Assembly: GCA_964655225.1 (NCBI GenBank)
Contig: CAZZMB010000004.1
Coordinates: 1 to 64,000, forward strand
Reading direction: 5' to 3'
DNA: 64,000 bases
Source: JAFMKE01 sp964655225
GTDB taxonomy: Bacteria; Bacteroidota; Bacteroidia; Chitinophagales; UBA8649
Position numbers and translations under genes: made by a program. The notes below the pieces were generated by a model, which saw only the letters and a list, made by a program, of their open reading frames with translations, was not told where the DNA came from and made no database searches. Shown piece after piece: positions 45,825 to 54,809 of the stretch; position 1 is the first letter of the stretch, and the number at the start of each line of letters is the position of its first letter.

Positions 45825-46090
45825 AAAACAATTCACTTTCGGGCAAATTTTCCTTATTTCTAAAAATTGGTTTTTAATAATTCCTGTCTCTGCAAATAAG
45901 AATGTTTTTTTATAGCATTATAAACCCCAATTTCAACTAAGTTAATTGTTCTGCAATTCCACTTATTTTAACAGTCTTTAACTTGATATTTAGTAAAGTC
46001 ATGTTATTGTCAAAAAAACACCGTTAACTGCTATTTGGGAGGTGTTCATGATGATTAATTAACCATCTTTGTAACAACAAAATTTATCAG
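45825..46090. other. Leader region before the heme operon
   Basis: An AT-rich 266-base gap with no convincing ORF or structured RNA. The only promoter-like strings are CATCTTTG (46064-46071, one mismatch to TAnnTTTG, no TTG at proper spacing) and TTG (46007-46009) with a weak GCTATTTG 20 bases on. A short palindrome TTAATTAA sits at 46055-46062. The promoter of the heme operon must be here, but I cannot fix it. Confidence 0.4.
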
Positions 46091-47329
46091 TTGTCAGTAA
46101 AAAATTCCGTGTTTGTCTTTGGTGTAAATTACACTTCATCAAATGTTATTGTTAAAGAATTTATAACAAATTTAACATCAACAATTGAATCTATTCCTGA
46201 GGGTAGTTTTGACAGTTTAATAGTTCTTTCCACCTGCAATAGATTCGAAGTTATTGGTTTTGGTAATATTGAAAATTTAATTAGTATTTTTCAAAAAGAA
46301 ATTTCTTCCTTTAAAACTATAAAAAGTTATTTTCATCAAAAGAAAAATGATCAAGCAATAGAATATTTGTTTCGTCTTGCTTGCGGATTGGAATCAAAAA
46401 TATTGGGTGATATAGAAATATTGGGTCAATTTAGAAAAGCAACTCTTGCTGCTAAATCCAATAATAATATATGCAGTTTAATGGAGAGGTTAACCAACAC
46501 CGTTATTCAGGCGGCTAAAGATGTCCGATTAAATACTCAAATTACTTCGGGAACAACCTCCCTTTCCTATGCGGTTATTCAAATACTCAAACAATACAAT
46601 TTATCCTGCAATCAAAACATCCTTATGATTGGTATGGGGAATTTTGGAAAAAGTCTTGTTAGAAACTTGAGCCATTATTATCCTGAAAATAAATTAACCT
46701 TGACAAATAGAAGTTATGATAAATGTATGGCAATAGCTAAGGAAATTGAGTGCTCTATTTTTCCCTTTGAGGAAATTGCCGATAGAATTAATAATTACAA
46801 TATAATTATTGCTGCAATCAGCGAATTCGACAATCAATTCAGCATAAAATTAGATAATGAAAGTATTAAAATGACCATCGATTTATCTGTGCCATCTTTT
46901 TTTAACGATGAAATGTTTGAAAGCGATTCAATTCAAAGAATAGATATTGATATGGCTTCTGAAATTATCAATACCACCTTAATACAGCGTAAGTCAAGTA
47001 TTGAAAATGCTGAAATAATTTTAAAAAAATACATTCAGGAGTTTAAGCAATGGGATTATATCAATGAAAACTATGTAAAACAATGGAAAAATAATTTTTC
47101 TGACATTACCAACGATTGTAATATTCTAATTAATATGGATAATCAGGAACTAGATTTAATTCGAAATAGAAGTACGGGAGATCTAGTGAAATTCGTAAAA
47201 GCTAATAGCTTCTCTAAAAATTTTGAGCCCTTGGACTTTCTCAAATCACAAGTTCAAAATTCGTGTTTGGTCAAGCACTACACAAATGAATCGGGCCATT
47301 TAAATTGCAATTTGTGTCTAGGAAGCTAA
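46091..47329 (+). CDS. hemA: Glutamyl-tRNA reductase
   Basis: A 412-residue enzyme that reduces glutamyl-tRNA to glutamate-1-semialdehyde, the first committed step of C5-pathway tetrapyrrole synthesis. The catalytic thiol is C49 in STCNRFEV; GLESKILGDIEILGQFRKA is the family signature, and IGMGNFGKSLVRNL is the NADPH site. The start is a TTG at 46091; no ATG or better start lies upstream, and the Met/Leu-Ser-Val-Lys start aligns with the family length. It overlaps hemC by 25 bases and opens the nine-gene heme operon. Confidence 0.95.
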   Translation: MSVKNSVFVFGVNYTSSNVIVKEFITNLTSTIESIPEGSFDSLIVLSTCNRFEVIGFGNIENLISIFQKEISSFKTIKSYFHQKKNDQAIEYLFRLACGLESKILGDIEILGQFRKATLAAKSNNNICSLMERLTNTVIQAAKDVRLNTQITSGTTSLSYAVIQILKQYNLSCNQNILMIGMGNFGKSLVRNLSHYYPENKLTLTNRSYDKCMAIAKEIECSIFPFEEIADRINNYNIIIAAISEFDNQFSIKLDNESIKMTIDLSVPSFFNDEMFESDSIQRIDIDMASEIINTTLIQRKSSIENAEIILKKYIQEFKQWDYINENYVKQWKNNFSDITNDCNILINMDNQELDLIRNRSTGDLVKFVKANSFSKNFEPLDFLKSQVQNSCLVKHYTNESGHLNCNLCLGS

Positions 47330-48219
47330 AAATCGGCACACGGAGTAGTCCTCTTGCTATTTTTCAAGCAAAACAAATCCAAAAACATATCGATGATTTG
47401 GGTTTTGATTCAGAAATCATATGTATTGAAAGTCAAGGCGATAATGACTTAATTTTACCCTTGTACGAATTGGGCATTCAAGGTATTTTTACAAAAACAC
47501 TCGATACTGCATTACTAAATAACAAAATAGACATAGCAGTTCATTCATTAAAGGATGTTCCAACGCGGCTGTCTGCTGGTCTTCTTCTTGCAGCGGTATC
47601 GGAAAGAACCAATGCGAAAGATGTTTTAGTTTTTAAGGATGGCTTTGATATGAACAAAAGTTCGGTAATTGCTACAAGTAGTCTAAGACGCAAAGCGCAA
47701 TGGCTTAATAAATATCCTAATCACAGAATTGAGAATATAAGAGGTAATATTAACTTGAGGTTAGATAAGCTAGAACGAAGCACCAAGTGGGATGGAGCTA
47801 TTTTTGCTGCGATAGGCTTACAAAGGTTACAAATATTACCAAAGCAAAGCATTATACTAGATTGGATGGTGCCTGCTCCAGCTCAAGGTGCAATTGGAGT
47901 TATTTGCAGGGATGATGATCTATTTGTCAAGAATACTTGTTTACAAATTAATCACGAATCAACCAGCTTCGAGGTAATGGTAGAGCGGGGTATTTTAAAA
48001 GGTTGTTTTGGTGGATGTACCATGCCTTTAGGTGCAAAAGCTTCAATTCAAGGGGGGTATATAAACATAGAGGCGGTCTTGTTAAGTGAAGATGGTCAAG
48101 ATATAGTATCGGTCAAAAAATCTTTGCAAATCACTTATCCAGAGGGGATATCTCAAGTTATAGTTGGAGAATTGTTAGATAAAGGAGCGCAACAAATTCT
48201 AGATAATCTTTCTAAATAA
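47305..48219 (+). CDS. hemC: Hydroxymethylbilane synthase (porphobilinogen deaminase)
   Basis: A 304-residue enzyme that joins four porphobilinogens into hydroxymethylbilane. IGTRSSPLAIFQA is the N-terminal signature, SLKDVPT and ATSSLRRKAQW are active-site segments, and the dipyrromethane cofactor Cys is C238 in FGGCTMPLGA. The start is either TTG 47305 or GTG 47314, both within the end of hemA, so hemA and hemC overlap by 16-25 bases. Confidence 0.94.
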   Translation: MQFVSRKLKIGTRSSPLAIFQAKQIQKHIDDLGFDSEIICIESQGDNDLILPLYELGIQGIFTKTLDTALLNNKIDIAVHSLKDVPTRLSAGLLLAAVSERTNAKDVLVFKDGFDMNKSSVIATSSLRRKAQWLNKYPNHRIENIRGNINLRLDKLERSTKWDGAIFAAIGLQRLQILPKQSIILDWMVPAPAQGAIGVICRDDDLFVKNTCLQINHESTSFEVMVERGILKGCFGGCTMPLGAKASIQGGYINIEAVLLSEDGQDIVSVKKSLQITYPEGISQVIVGELLDKGAQQILDNLSK

Positions 48220-48223
48220 AGTG

Positions 48224-48919
48224 ATGTATACTAAAATAGTAAGTACTCGTATTTTAACAAAAAGAGTTTTAGAAAAAGCAAAACTATATGGAATTAAAAT
48301 AATGGATAAAGACTTTATATCTATTGATTTTGATATCGCTGAAAAAAATTCTGCTTTTTTATCTTTTTTGAACGATAGGACACTTGTCTTTACAAGCATT
48401 AATGGAATTAAAGGCTTTATTGATTTATTGAATTCTCACAATATGTCCACATCCTCAAAATCTTATTCATGTTATTGTATTGATGGTAGGACTTCTAATT
48501 TTGCATTTGAAAATAATCTGAATGTTATCCAAACCGCGAGCACGTCGATGGAGCTCGCAAAGAAGATTGTTCATGAAAATAAACATTCTAAACTCTTGTA
48601 TTTTACATGCAAAATGAGAACATTTCTATTTGAAAAGTGTTTAAAAAGCTACAACATTGATATAAAGATTGAGATTGTATATAAAAAAACATTAACACCT
48701 TCTTTTGTAAATAATTTCAACGGTGTAATGTTTTTCAGTGCATCGCAGGTAGTTTCTTTTTGCAAGTCTAATCTTTTAGATAAAAAAGTACCTGTATTTT
48801 GTATTGGTCCAACAACTGCAAAACGTTTAAAGAAAATGGGCCACGAAAACATTTCAATAGCTTCCAAAGCTAAAGAGGATGATTTAATTAATTGTGTAAT
48901 AGAATATTTTCAAAAATGA
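48224..48919 (+). CDS. hemD: Uroporphyrinogen-III synthase
   Basis: A 231-residue protein called chiefly from its place between hemC and hemE and its size; HemD sequences are poorly conserved. Two Rossmann-like halves are consistent: TLVFTSINGIKGFIDLL and, near the C-terminus, GVMFFSASQVVSFC and VFCIGPTTAKRLKKMGH, which are the usual HemD landmarks. A GTG at 48221 just upstream is an alternative start. Its stop overlaps the hemE start (ATGA). Confidence 0.85.
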   Translation: MYTKIVSTRILTKRVLEKAKLYGIKIMDKDFISIDFDIAEKNSAFLSFLNDRTLVFTSINGIKGFIDLLNSHNMSTSSKSYSCYCIDGRTSNFAFENNLNVIQTASTSMELAKKIVHENKHSKLLYFTCKMRTFLFEKCLKSYNIDIKIEIVYKKTLTPSFVNNFNGVMFFSASQVVSFCKSNLLDKKVPVFCIGPTTAKRLKKMGHENISIASKAKEDDLINCVIEYFQK

Positions 48920-49947
48920 AAGCTGAAAAACATTTATTTTTAAGAGCCTTAAACGGTGACTTCGTTGAACGCCCTCCAGTTTGGATGATGAGACAAGCTG
49001 GGAGATACCTTCCTGAGTATATTGCTATTAGAGAAAAGTATGATTTTTTTACTCGAGTCGAAACACCAGAGCTAGCTGCTGAAATCACCATTCAACCCGT
49101 AGACATAATTGGTGTGGATGCTGCCATACTTTTTTCTGATATTCTAGTGATTCCAAAAGCTATGGGCATGGATGTTCAGTTAATTGAAAAGTTTGGCCCC
49201 TTATTACCTGATACAATTCAAAAAAAAGAGGATATCGATAATCTATTTGGGATATCGGACACTTTGAATAATCTTGAACCTGTATTTAACGCGATCAAAT
49301 TAACCAAGCAAGAATTAAATAATAGGGTTCCTTTAATCTGCTTTGCTGGCGCACCATTTACTCTTCTTTGCTACATGATACAAGGTCAAGGCAGCAAAAC
49401 ATTTGATAAGGCTAAACAATTTTGCTTTGCTCAACCTATTCTAGCGCACTATTTATTAGAGCGAATTACAGAAGCGACAATAGCATATCTCAAAGAAAAG
49501 TGCAAGTCAGGAGCTGATGCTTTGCAAATTTTCGATAGTTGGAGTGGCCTTTTATCTCCAAATGATTTCAAAGAATTTTCTCAACCATACTTGGAAAGAA
49601 TAACGAATGAACTTAAAGACTATTCTCCAATTATTTTATTTGCAAAAGGAAGTTGGTATGCATTAGAGGACTTGGCCAAAACAGATGCCTCAGCTTTAGC
49701 AATAGATTGGAGTTTAACTCCAAATTTAGCGAGAAAATTAACTGGGGGAAGTAAAGTCCTTCAGGGAAATCTTGATCCGTCAAAACTTTTAATGCCAATA
49801 CCTAAAATTGAGCAAGATGTTGAGGATATGATACGGGCATTTGGTCCCCAAAAATACATTGTTAATCTGGGACATGGCATACTTCCAAATACTCCCGTAG
49901 AAAATGCTAAAGCATTTGTAAATGCAGTAAAAAATTTCAAATTATAA
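48916..49947 (+). CDS. hemE: Uroporphyrinogen decarboxylase
   Basis: A 343-residue enzyme producing coproporphyrinogen III. RPPVWMMRQAGRYLPEY is the substrate-binding signature with the paired Arg; ILFSDILVIPKAMGM supplies the catalytic Asp, and GFAGAPFTL-like and QIFDSWSGLLSP segments follow. I place the start at the ATG at 48916, in a 4-base ATGA overlap with hemD; the open frame upstream adds only eight residues unlike the family. Confidence 0.96.
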   Translation: MKAEKHLFLRALNGDFVERPPVWMMRQAGRYLPEYIAIREKYDFFTRVETPELAAEITIQPVDIIGVDAAILFSDILVIPKAMGMDVQLIEKFGPLLPDTIQKKEDIDNLFGISDTLNNLEPVFNAIKLTKQELNNRVPLICFAGAPFTLLCYMIQGQGSKTFDKAKQFCFAQPILAHYLLERITEATIAYLKEKCKSGADALQIFDSWSGLLSPNDFKEFSQPYLERITNELKDYSPIILFAKGSWYALEDLAKTDASALAIDWSLTPNLARKLTGGSKVLQGNLDPSKLLMPIPKIEQDVEDMIRAFGPQKYIVNLGHGILPNTPVENAKAFVNAVKNFKL

Positions 49948-49950
49948 TTA

Positions 49951-50868
49951 ATGCAGAGCTACAAAGATTTGTTCGTAGACTACATTACGAATTTACAGGA
50001 TAAAATTACGGGGAATCTTGAAAAATTAGATTCTGAAGAAAAGTTTATTGAAGAAACTTGGGATAGAGATGGAGGAGGAGGAGGTCGAACTAGAGTTCTT
50101 TCAAATGGCAGAGTATTAGAAAAGGCAGGTGTCAATATTTCAATTGTTCACGGGAAATTGCCCGATTCTGCAATGAATCAATTAAAAGTAAAAGAAGCTA
50201 ATTTTTTTGCTTGTGGAATTTCTTTAGTGATACATCCCAAAAACCCATTTGTTCCCACAGTTCATGCAAATTTTCGATACTTTGAGTTATACAATGACAA
50301 ACAGGAATTGGTTGATCAGTGGTTTGGCGGTGGGTCAGATTTGACACCATATTATTACTTTAAATCAGATGCGACTCATTTTCACCAAGAAAATAAAAAT
50401 GTATGTGATCAATTTGATCTCAAATTCTATCCTAAATTTAAAAAAGCTTGCGATGACTATTTTTACAACCACCATAGAAAAGAGAGTAGAGGAATTGGAG
50501 GTTTGTTTATTGATTATTTAAGGCCTTCCGCAAAATACTCTATGGAGTTTTACTTTAATTTCATAACAAGTTTAGCAGATAATTTTTTAGCATCGTACCT
50601 ACCCATTGTAGAAAAAAGAATGAAGATAGAATATGAAAATGATCATAAAAATTGGCAAGAGTTGAGAAGAGGAAGATATGTTGAATTTAACCTTATTCAT
50701 GATAAAGGAACTCTTTTCGGTTTAAAAACTGGTGGAAGAATTGAATCTATTTTAATGAGCCTTCCTCCCAAGGTGCAATGGATCTATAATTTTATCCCCA
50801 AAGTTAATAGTAAGGAGGAGGAACTTATTTTTATTTTGACTAATCCTATAATTTTAAATTTAAAGTAA
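49951..50868 (+). CDS. hemF: Coproporphyrinogen III oxidase, oxygen-dependent
   Basis: A 305-residue enzyme that oxidatively decarboxylates coproporphyrinogen III using O2. WDRDGGGGGRTRVL, the central VHANFRYFEL, WFGGGSDLTPYY and the C-terminal YVEFNLIHDKGTLFGL with TGGRIESILMSLPP are typical. No oxygen-independent HemN is seen in the window, which fits aerobic life. Its stop overlaps the hemB start by one base (TAATG). Confidence 0.96.
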   Translation: MQSYKDLFVDYITNLQDKITGNLEKLDSEEKFIEETWDRDGGGGGRTRVLSNGRVLEKAGVNISIVHGKLPDSAMNQLKVKEANFFACGISLVIHPKNPFVPTVHANFRYFELYNDKQELVDQWFGGGSDLTPYYYFKSDATHFHQENKNVCDQFDLKFYPKFKKACDDYFYNHHRKESRGIGGLFIDYLRPSAKYSMEFYFNFITSLADNFLASYLPIVEKRMKIEYENDHKNWQELRRGRYVEFNLIHDKGTLFGLKTGGRIESILMSLPPKVQWIYNFIPKVNSKEEELIFILTNPIILNLK

Positions 50869-51842
50869 TGGAAAAAAGATTTAGAATTTTAAGAAAATCG
50901 CATGGAATAAGATCATTGGTTGCAGAGACTGATCTCAAGGTAACGGATTTTATAGTGCCCTTATTTATAGTTGAGGGAAATCAGGTAGTTGAAGAAATAA
51001 ATTCTCTGCCGGGATATTATAGAAGAAGTTTGGATAAAACTCTTGATGAGATTAATGAGCTAAAAAATCTTGGCCTAATTGCTGTTATTTTATTTGTAAA
51101 ATGTCCGGATAATTTGAAGGATAATAAAGGAAAAGAAGCTCTTAATGAAGACGGTTTAATGCAAAGAAGTATTAGGAAAATTAAGGAATTACACCCTGAG
51201 ATAACACTTTTTTCAGACATAGCCTTAGATCCTTATTCTTCCTTTGGCCATGATGGTATTGTCCGTGACAAGGAGGTCGTCAATGATGAAACTAATATTA
51301 TACTAAGTAAAATGGCACTAAGCCACGCTAGGGCTGGAGTTGATTTTGTAGCTCCAAGTGATATGATGGATGGTCGTATTCAATCTATACGGCAAGCTTT
51401 AGAATTAAATTCATTTCATAATGTCGGTATATTAAGTTACAGTGCTAAATATGCTTCTTGTTTTTATGGCCCTTTTAGAGATGCTTTAGATTCTTCTCCA
51501 GGTTTTGGAGATAAAAAATCTTATCAAATGGATATTCGAAATAAAAAGGAAGCATTGAAAGAGATTAATAAGGATATAGAGGAGGGAGCCGATATAATAT
51601 TGATTAAACCTGCCATGGCATATCTTGATGTGATTAATGAGGTCGCAAGATATTGTACTCTCCCAATATGTGCTTATCAAGTAAGTGGCGAGTATGCTAT
51701 GATAAAGGCAGCTGCAGACAAACAATGGATAAATGAAAAAGAAGCTATGTTAGAATCATTGATAGCCATAAAGCGAGCTGGTGCAGGAATCATAATAAGC
51801 TATTTTTCAAAGGATATTGCAAAACATTTGAATAATTTATAA
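50868..51842 (+). CDS. hemB: Porphobilinogen synthase (delta-aminolevulinate dehydratase)
   Basis: A 324-residue enzyme that condenses two aminolevulinates. The Schiff-base lysines are in SYSAKYASCFYGPF and ILIKPAMAYLD. The metal region reads DIALDPYSSFGHDGIV: the Cys residues of zinc-type enzymes are absent, so this is the Cys-less, magnesium-type form. The gene is out of pathway order in the operon, lying between hemF and hemL. Confidence 0.96.
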   Translation: MEKRFRILRKSHGIRSLVAETDLKVTDFIVPLFIVEGNQVVEEINSLPGYYRRSLDKTLDEINELKNLGLIAVILFVKCPDNLKDNKGKEALNEDGLMQRSIRKIKELHPEITLFSDIALDPYSSFGHDGIVRDKEVVNDETNIILSKMALSHARAGVDFVAPSDMMDGRIQSIRQALELNSFHNVGILSYSAKYASCFYGPFRDALDSSPGFGDKKSYQMDIRNKKEALKEINKDIEEGADIILIKPAMAYLDVINEVARYCTLPICAYQVSGEYAMIKAAADKQWINEKEAMLESLIAIKRAGAGIIISYFSKDIAKHLNNL

Positions 51843-53123
51843 ATGGATAAAAAATTAACAAGCACCAACTTGTACAGCAGAGCTTCGAAGTTTATACCTG
51901 GGGGAGTTAACTCTCCAGTGAGATCCTTTGTAAATGTAGGCAGTACACCTGTTTTTATTAAAAAAGCAAACGGTGCTTACCTTATAGATGAAGATGGAAA
52001 TGCATATATTGATTTGATAAATTCTTGGGGCCCAATGATTTTAGGGCATAATAATCCCAAAGTTGTCCAATCAATCATAGATAAAACTAAAGATGGTATT
52101 TCTTTTGGAACACCCACTAGATTAGAAGTGGAAATGGCGGAATTAATATGCGCTATTACAAATATAGATATGGTTCGATTAGTTTGCAGCGGCACTGAAG
52201 CTTGCATGAGTGCCATTAGACTAGCGAGAGCATTTACAAAAAAAAATAAGTTCATTAAATTCGAAGGGTGTTATCATGGACATTCTGATGCTTTTTTAGT
52301 TAGTGCTGGTAGTGGTGTTGAAACGCTAAAAATAGATAATGTTTCGGGAGTTACATATGAAGCTACTAAAGACACTATATTGGTTCCTTTCAATGATATT
52401 GAAGCTCTAGAGCGTTCACTTTTAGAGCATAAAAATGAAATTGCAGCAATAATAATTGAGCCTGTTGCCGGAAATATGGGGTGTATTCCACCAAATAAAG
52501 GTTATTTAGAGGCTATTCGCTTGCTATGTGATCAATATAATTGTTTATTAATTTTTGATGAAGTAATGACTGGATTTAGGTTATCAATTGGAGGTGTTCA
52601 GCAATTGATGAATGTAAAAGCTGATTTAGTTACTTATGGAAAAGTAATTGGTGGAGGACTGCCAATTGGAGCTTTTGGTGGTCGCCAAGAAATCATGCAA
52701 CTCGTAGCTCCTTCTGGTAATGTTTATCAAGCAGGTACCTTGAGTGGGAATCCAATATGCGTTAGCGCAGGTCTCCAAACACTCAAAATTCTGCAAAAGG
52801 ATACTAGCATATACAAAAGGATAGAGGCTGCAACTATTTATCTTAAAAAAGGCATATCTGAAGCGCTTCATTCTAATAAAATTGAACACAGTATTAATCA
52901 AATAGGCAGCATGATGAGTGTGCATTTTAGTAAGGAAAATGTGGTCGACTTTAATTCGGCAAAGGCCTGTGATACTAAAAAGTTTAACCGATTTTTTCAT
53001 CACTTTCTGAACAATGGCATTCATTTGCCACCTTCATCTTATGAATCATGGTTTATTAGTGATTCGTTAACTAAAAAAGAACTTGATAAGATAATAGACG
53101 TAACGTATAAATTTAAAGGATAA
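51843..53123 (+). CDS. hemL: Glutamate-1-semialdehyde 2,1-aminomutase
   Basis: A 426-residue PLP enzyme that makes aminolevulinate from the HemA product. IPGGVNSPVRSF and FVRLVCSGTEACMSAIRLAR-like segments are diagnostic; the PLP lysine is K267 in TYGKVIGGGLPIGAFGG. It starts directly after the hemB stop without spacer. Confidence 0.96.
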   Translation: MDKKLTSTNLYSRASKFIPGGVNSPVRSFVNVGSTPVFIKKANGAYLIDEDGNAYIDLINSWGPMILGHNNPKVVQSIIDKTKDGISFGTPTRLEVEMAELICAITNIDMVRLVCSGTEACMSAIRLARAFTKKNKFIKFEGCYHGHSDAFLVSAGSGVETLKIDNVSGVTYEATKDTILVPFNDIEALERSLLEHKNEIAAIIIEPVAGNMGCIPPNKGYLEAIRLLCDQYNCLLIFDEVMTGFRLSIGGVQQLMNVKADLVTYGKVIGGGLPIGAFGGRQEIMQLVAPSGNVYQAGTLSGNPICVSAGLQTLKILQKDTSIYKRIEAATIYLKKGISEALHSNKIEHSINQIGSMMSVHFSKENVVDFNSAKACDTKKFNRFFHHFLNNGIHLPPSSYESWFISDSLTKKELDKIIDVTYKFKG

Positions 53124-53125
53124 AA

Positions 53126-54139
53126 ATGGCTGAAAAAGTACTATTATTAATGAATCTAGGTTCTCCAGAATCGACAGATTTGAGTGATGTAAAATCTTAT
53201 TTGGATGAGTTTTTGATGGACGAGCGAGTTATTGATTTACCCTATGCTTTGAGATGGTTGTTAGTAAAGGGAATAATCACGCGAATTAGGCCCTACAAAA
53301 CAGCCCAAAAATATAAAGAAATATGGACTGACAAGGGTTCTCCATTGGTTTATAATACCAAAGAATTAGTAAGTAAAGTGCAAGATTTATCTGGAATTAA
53401 TACCTATTGGTGCATGCGTTACGGTTTGCCATCACCTGAATTAATTCTTAAGAAAATAGTAAAGGAAAATCCGGATGTAAAAGAGCTTATTTTATTCCCA
53501 CTATATCCGCATTACGCGCTTAGTAGTTATGAGACAGCTGTTGAACATGTTCGTCAATATTACGCGCAGTATGCGGATCAATTTCAACTCAAAGTGGTTA
53601 ACCCATTTTATGATAACGAGTTTTATATAAGTGCATTAGCTGCTTCAATCGAGCCATATCTAAAAAAGCCTTTTGACTATGTTTTATTTAGTTATCATGG
53701 AATTCCAGAAAGACATGTTCGAAAAACAGATCCCACTAAATCTCATTGTTTATCAGTAGCAGATTGTTGCAATCAAGAATCTCCGGCTCATGAATACTGC
53801 TACAGGCATCAAGTTTTAAAAACAACTGAACTAGTCACCAACAAATTAGGATTAAATAAATCTCAATACAGTGTATCTTTTCAGTCTAGATTAGGGCTAG
53901 ATAAATGGTTAACTCCAAATTCAGTAGATCTTTTTGAAGATCTGCCCAAGAAAGGAATAAAAAAGCTATTAGTGGTATGCCCAGCCTTTATTAGTGACTG
54001 CCTAGAAACACTTGAAGAGATTGAGCAAGAAGGCAAAGAGTTATTTTTAAACGCGCAAGGTAAAGAGTTTCAGTTAATACCTTGTTTAAATAGTCGCGAA
54101 GATTGGGTTAAATCTTTAGTAAAAATTGGAATTAGTTAG
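53126..54139 (+). CDS. hemH: Ferrochelatase
   Basis: A 337-residue enzyme inserting ferrous iron into protoporphyrin IX. LLMNLGSPES opens the family domain, LFPLYPHYALSSYET follows, the catalytic His is in FSYHGIPERHV, and the Glu-rich metal path is in SDCLETLEEIEQEG. CNQESPAHEYCYRH is a Cys-rich stretch, seen in many Bacteroidota ferrochelatases. There are 2 bases between hemL and hemH. Confidence 0.95.
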   Translation: MAEKVLLLMNLGSPESTDLSDVKSYLDEFLMDERVIDLPYALRWLLVKGIITRIRPYKTAQKYKEIWTDKGSPLVYNTKELVSKVQDLSGINTYWCMRYGLPSPELILKKIVKENPDVKELILFPLYPHYALSSYETAVEHVRQYYAQYADQFQLKVVNPFYDNEFYISALAASIEPYLKKPFDYVLFSYHGIPERHVRKTDPTKSHCLSVADCCNQESPAHEYCYRHQVLKTTELVTNKLGLNKSQYSVSFQSRLGLDKWLTPNSVDLFEDLPKKGIKKLLVVCPAFISDCLETLEEIEQEGKELFLNAQGKEFQLIPCLNSREDWVKSLVKIGIS

Positions 54140-54140
54140 T

Positions 54141-54677
54141 ATGTGGTTTTTGTATGCTAAAGCATTACATATAATATTTGTAGTAACCTGGTTTAGTGGG
54201 ATGTTTTATTTGGTACGATTGTTTGTATATAACAGAGAAGCTCAGGATAAAAGTAAAATGGAAAAAGAGATTTTAACGCTTCAATTCAATATAATGATAA
54301 AGCGCTTGCTTTTTGGCATCACTTGGCCTTCTGCTGTATTGACTTTAATTTTCGGTTGTTCATTATTAATTTCATATACTAATTTTCCTATTTGGTTAAT
54401 GACCAAACTAGTTTTTGTTTTTTTACTGTTTATTTATCAAATTGGTTTACATAAAATATATAAAAATCAATCTAATGGAAACTTTGTCCTTAGTAGTTTT
54501 CAACTTCGAATATTGAATGAATTTCCAACTATTATACTAATAGCTGTTGTTTTTTTGGTAGTTGTAAAGCAGCAGATTAGTTTACTCTATGGACTGTTAG
54601 GACTTTTAGCATTTAGTACGGCTATCATTTCGGTAATTCGATTGTATAAAATAATCAGACTAAACAAGGAGAAATAG
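54141..54677 (+). CDS. hemJ: Protoporphyrinogen IX oxidase, HemJ type
   Basis: A 178-residue membrane protein with four predicted helices. The N-terminal helix holds the HemJ motif AKALHIIFVVTWFSGMFY with its conserved His, and LVFVFLLFIYQIGLHKIYK has the second conserved region (His, Lys). HemJ oxidises protoporphyrinogen to protoporphyrin, the step between HemF and HemH. I use the ATG at 54141, one base after the hemH stop; a frame-open start 15 bases earlier overlaps hemH. Confidence 0.88.
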   Translation: MWFLYAKALHIIFVVTWFSGMFYLVRLFVYNREAQDKSKMEKEILTLQFNIMIKRLLFGITWPSAVLTLIFGCSLLISYTNFPIWLMTKLVFVFLLFIYQIGLHKIYKNQSNGNFVLSSFQLRILNEFPTIILIAVVFLVVVKQQISLLYGLLGLLAFSTAIISVIRLYKIIRLNKEK

Positions 54678-54678
54678 T

Positions 54679-54700
54679 TAAGCAACTGAGCTTATTTTTT
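54679..54700 (+). terminator. Possible terminator of the heme operon
   Basis: A short 5-bp stem (TAAGC at 54679-54683 with GCTTA at 54690-54694) with a 6-nt loop, followed by six T residues, just after hemJ. The stem is weak, so this is tentative. Confidence 0.45.
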
Positions 54701-54809
54701 CAAATGCCCAAGCATACAAAAACCCCATACTAACTTAAGATAGGCGATGGGTTAACATCGATAATGTTCAAACCTTACATACATTTTCGAGGGCCTTCTT
54801 GGGTTTATT

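Noticed and set aside
46064..46071. CATCTTTG as the hemA -7 element
   Set aside because: One mismatch in a key position and no TTG at 19-21 bases upstream; kept only as a remark in the leader entry.
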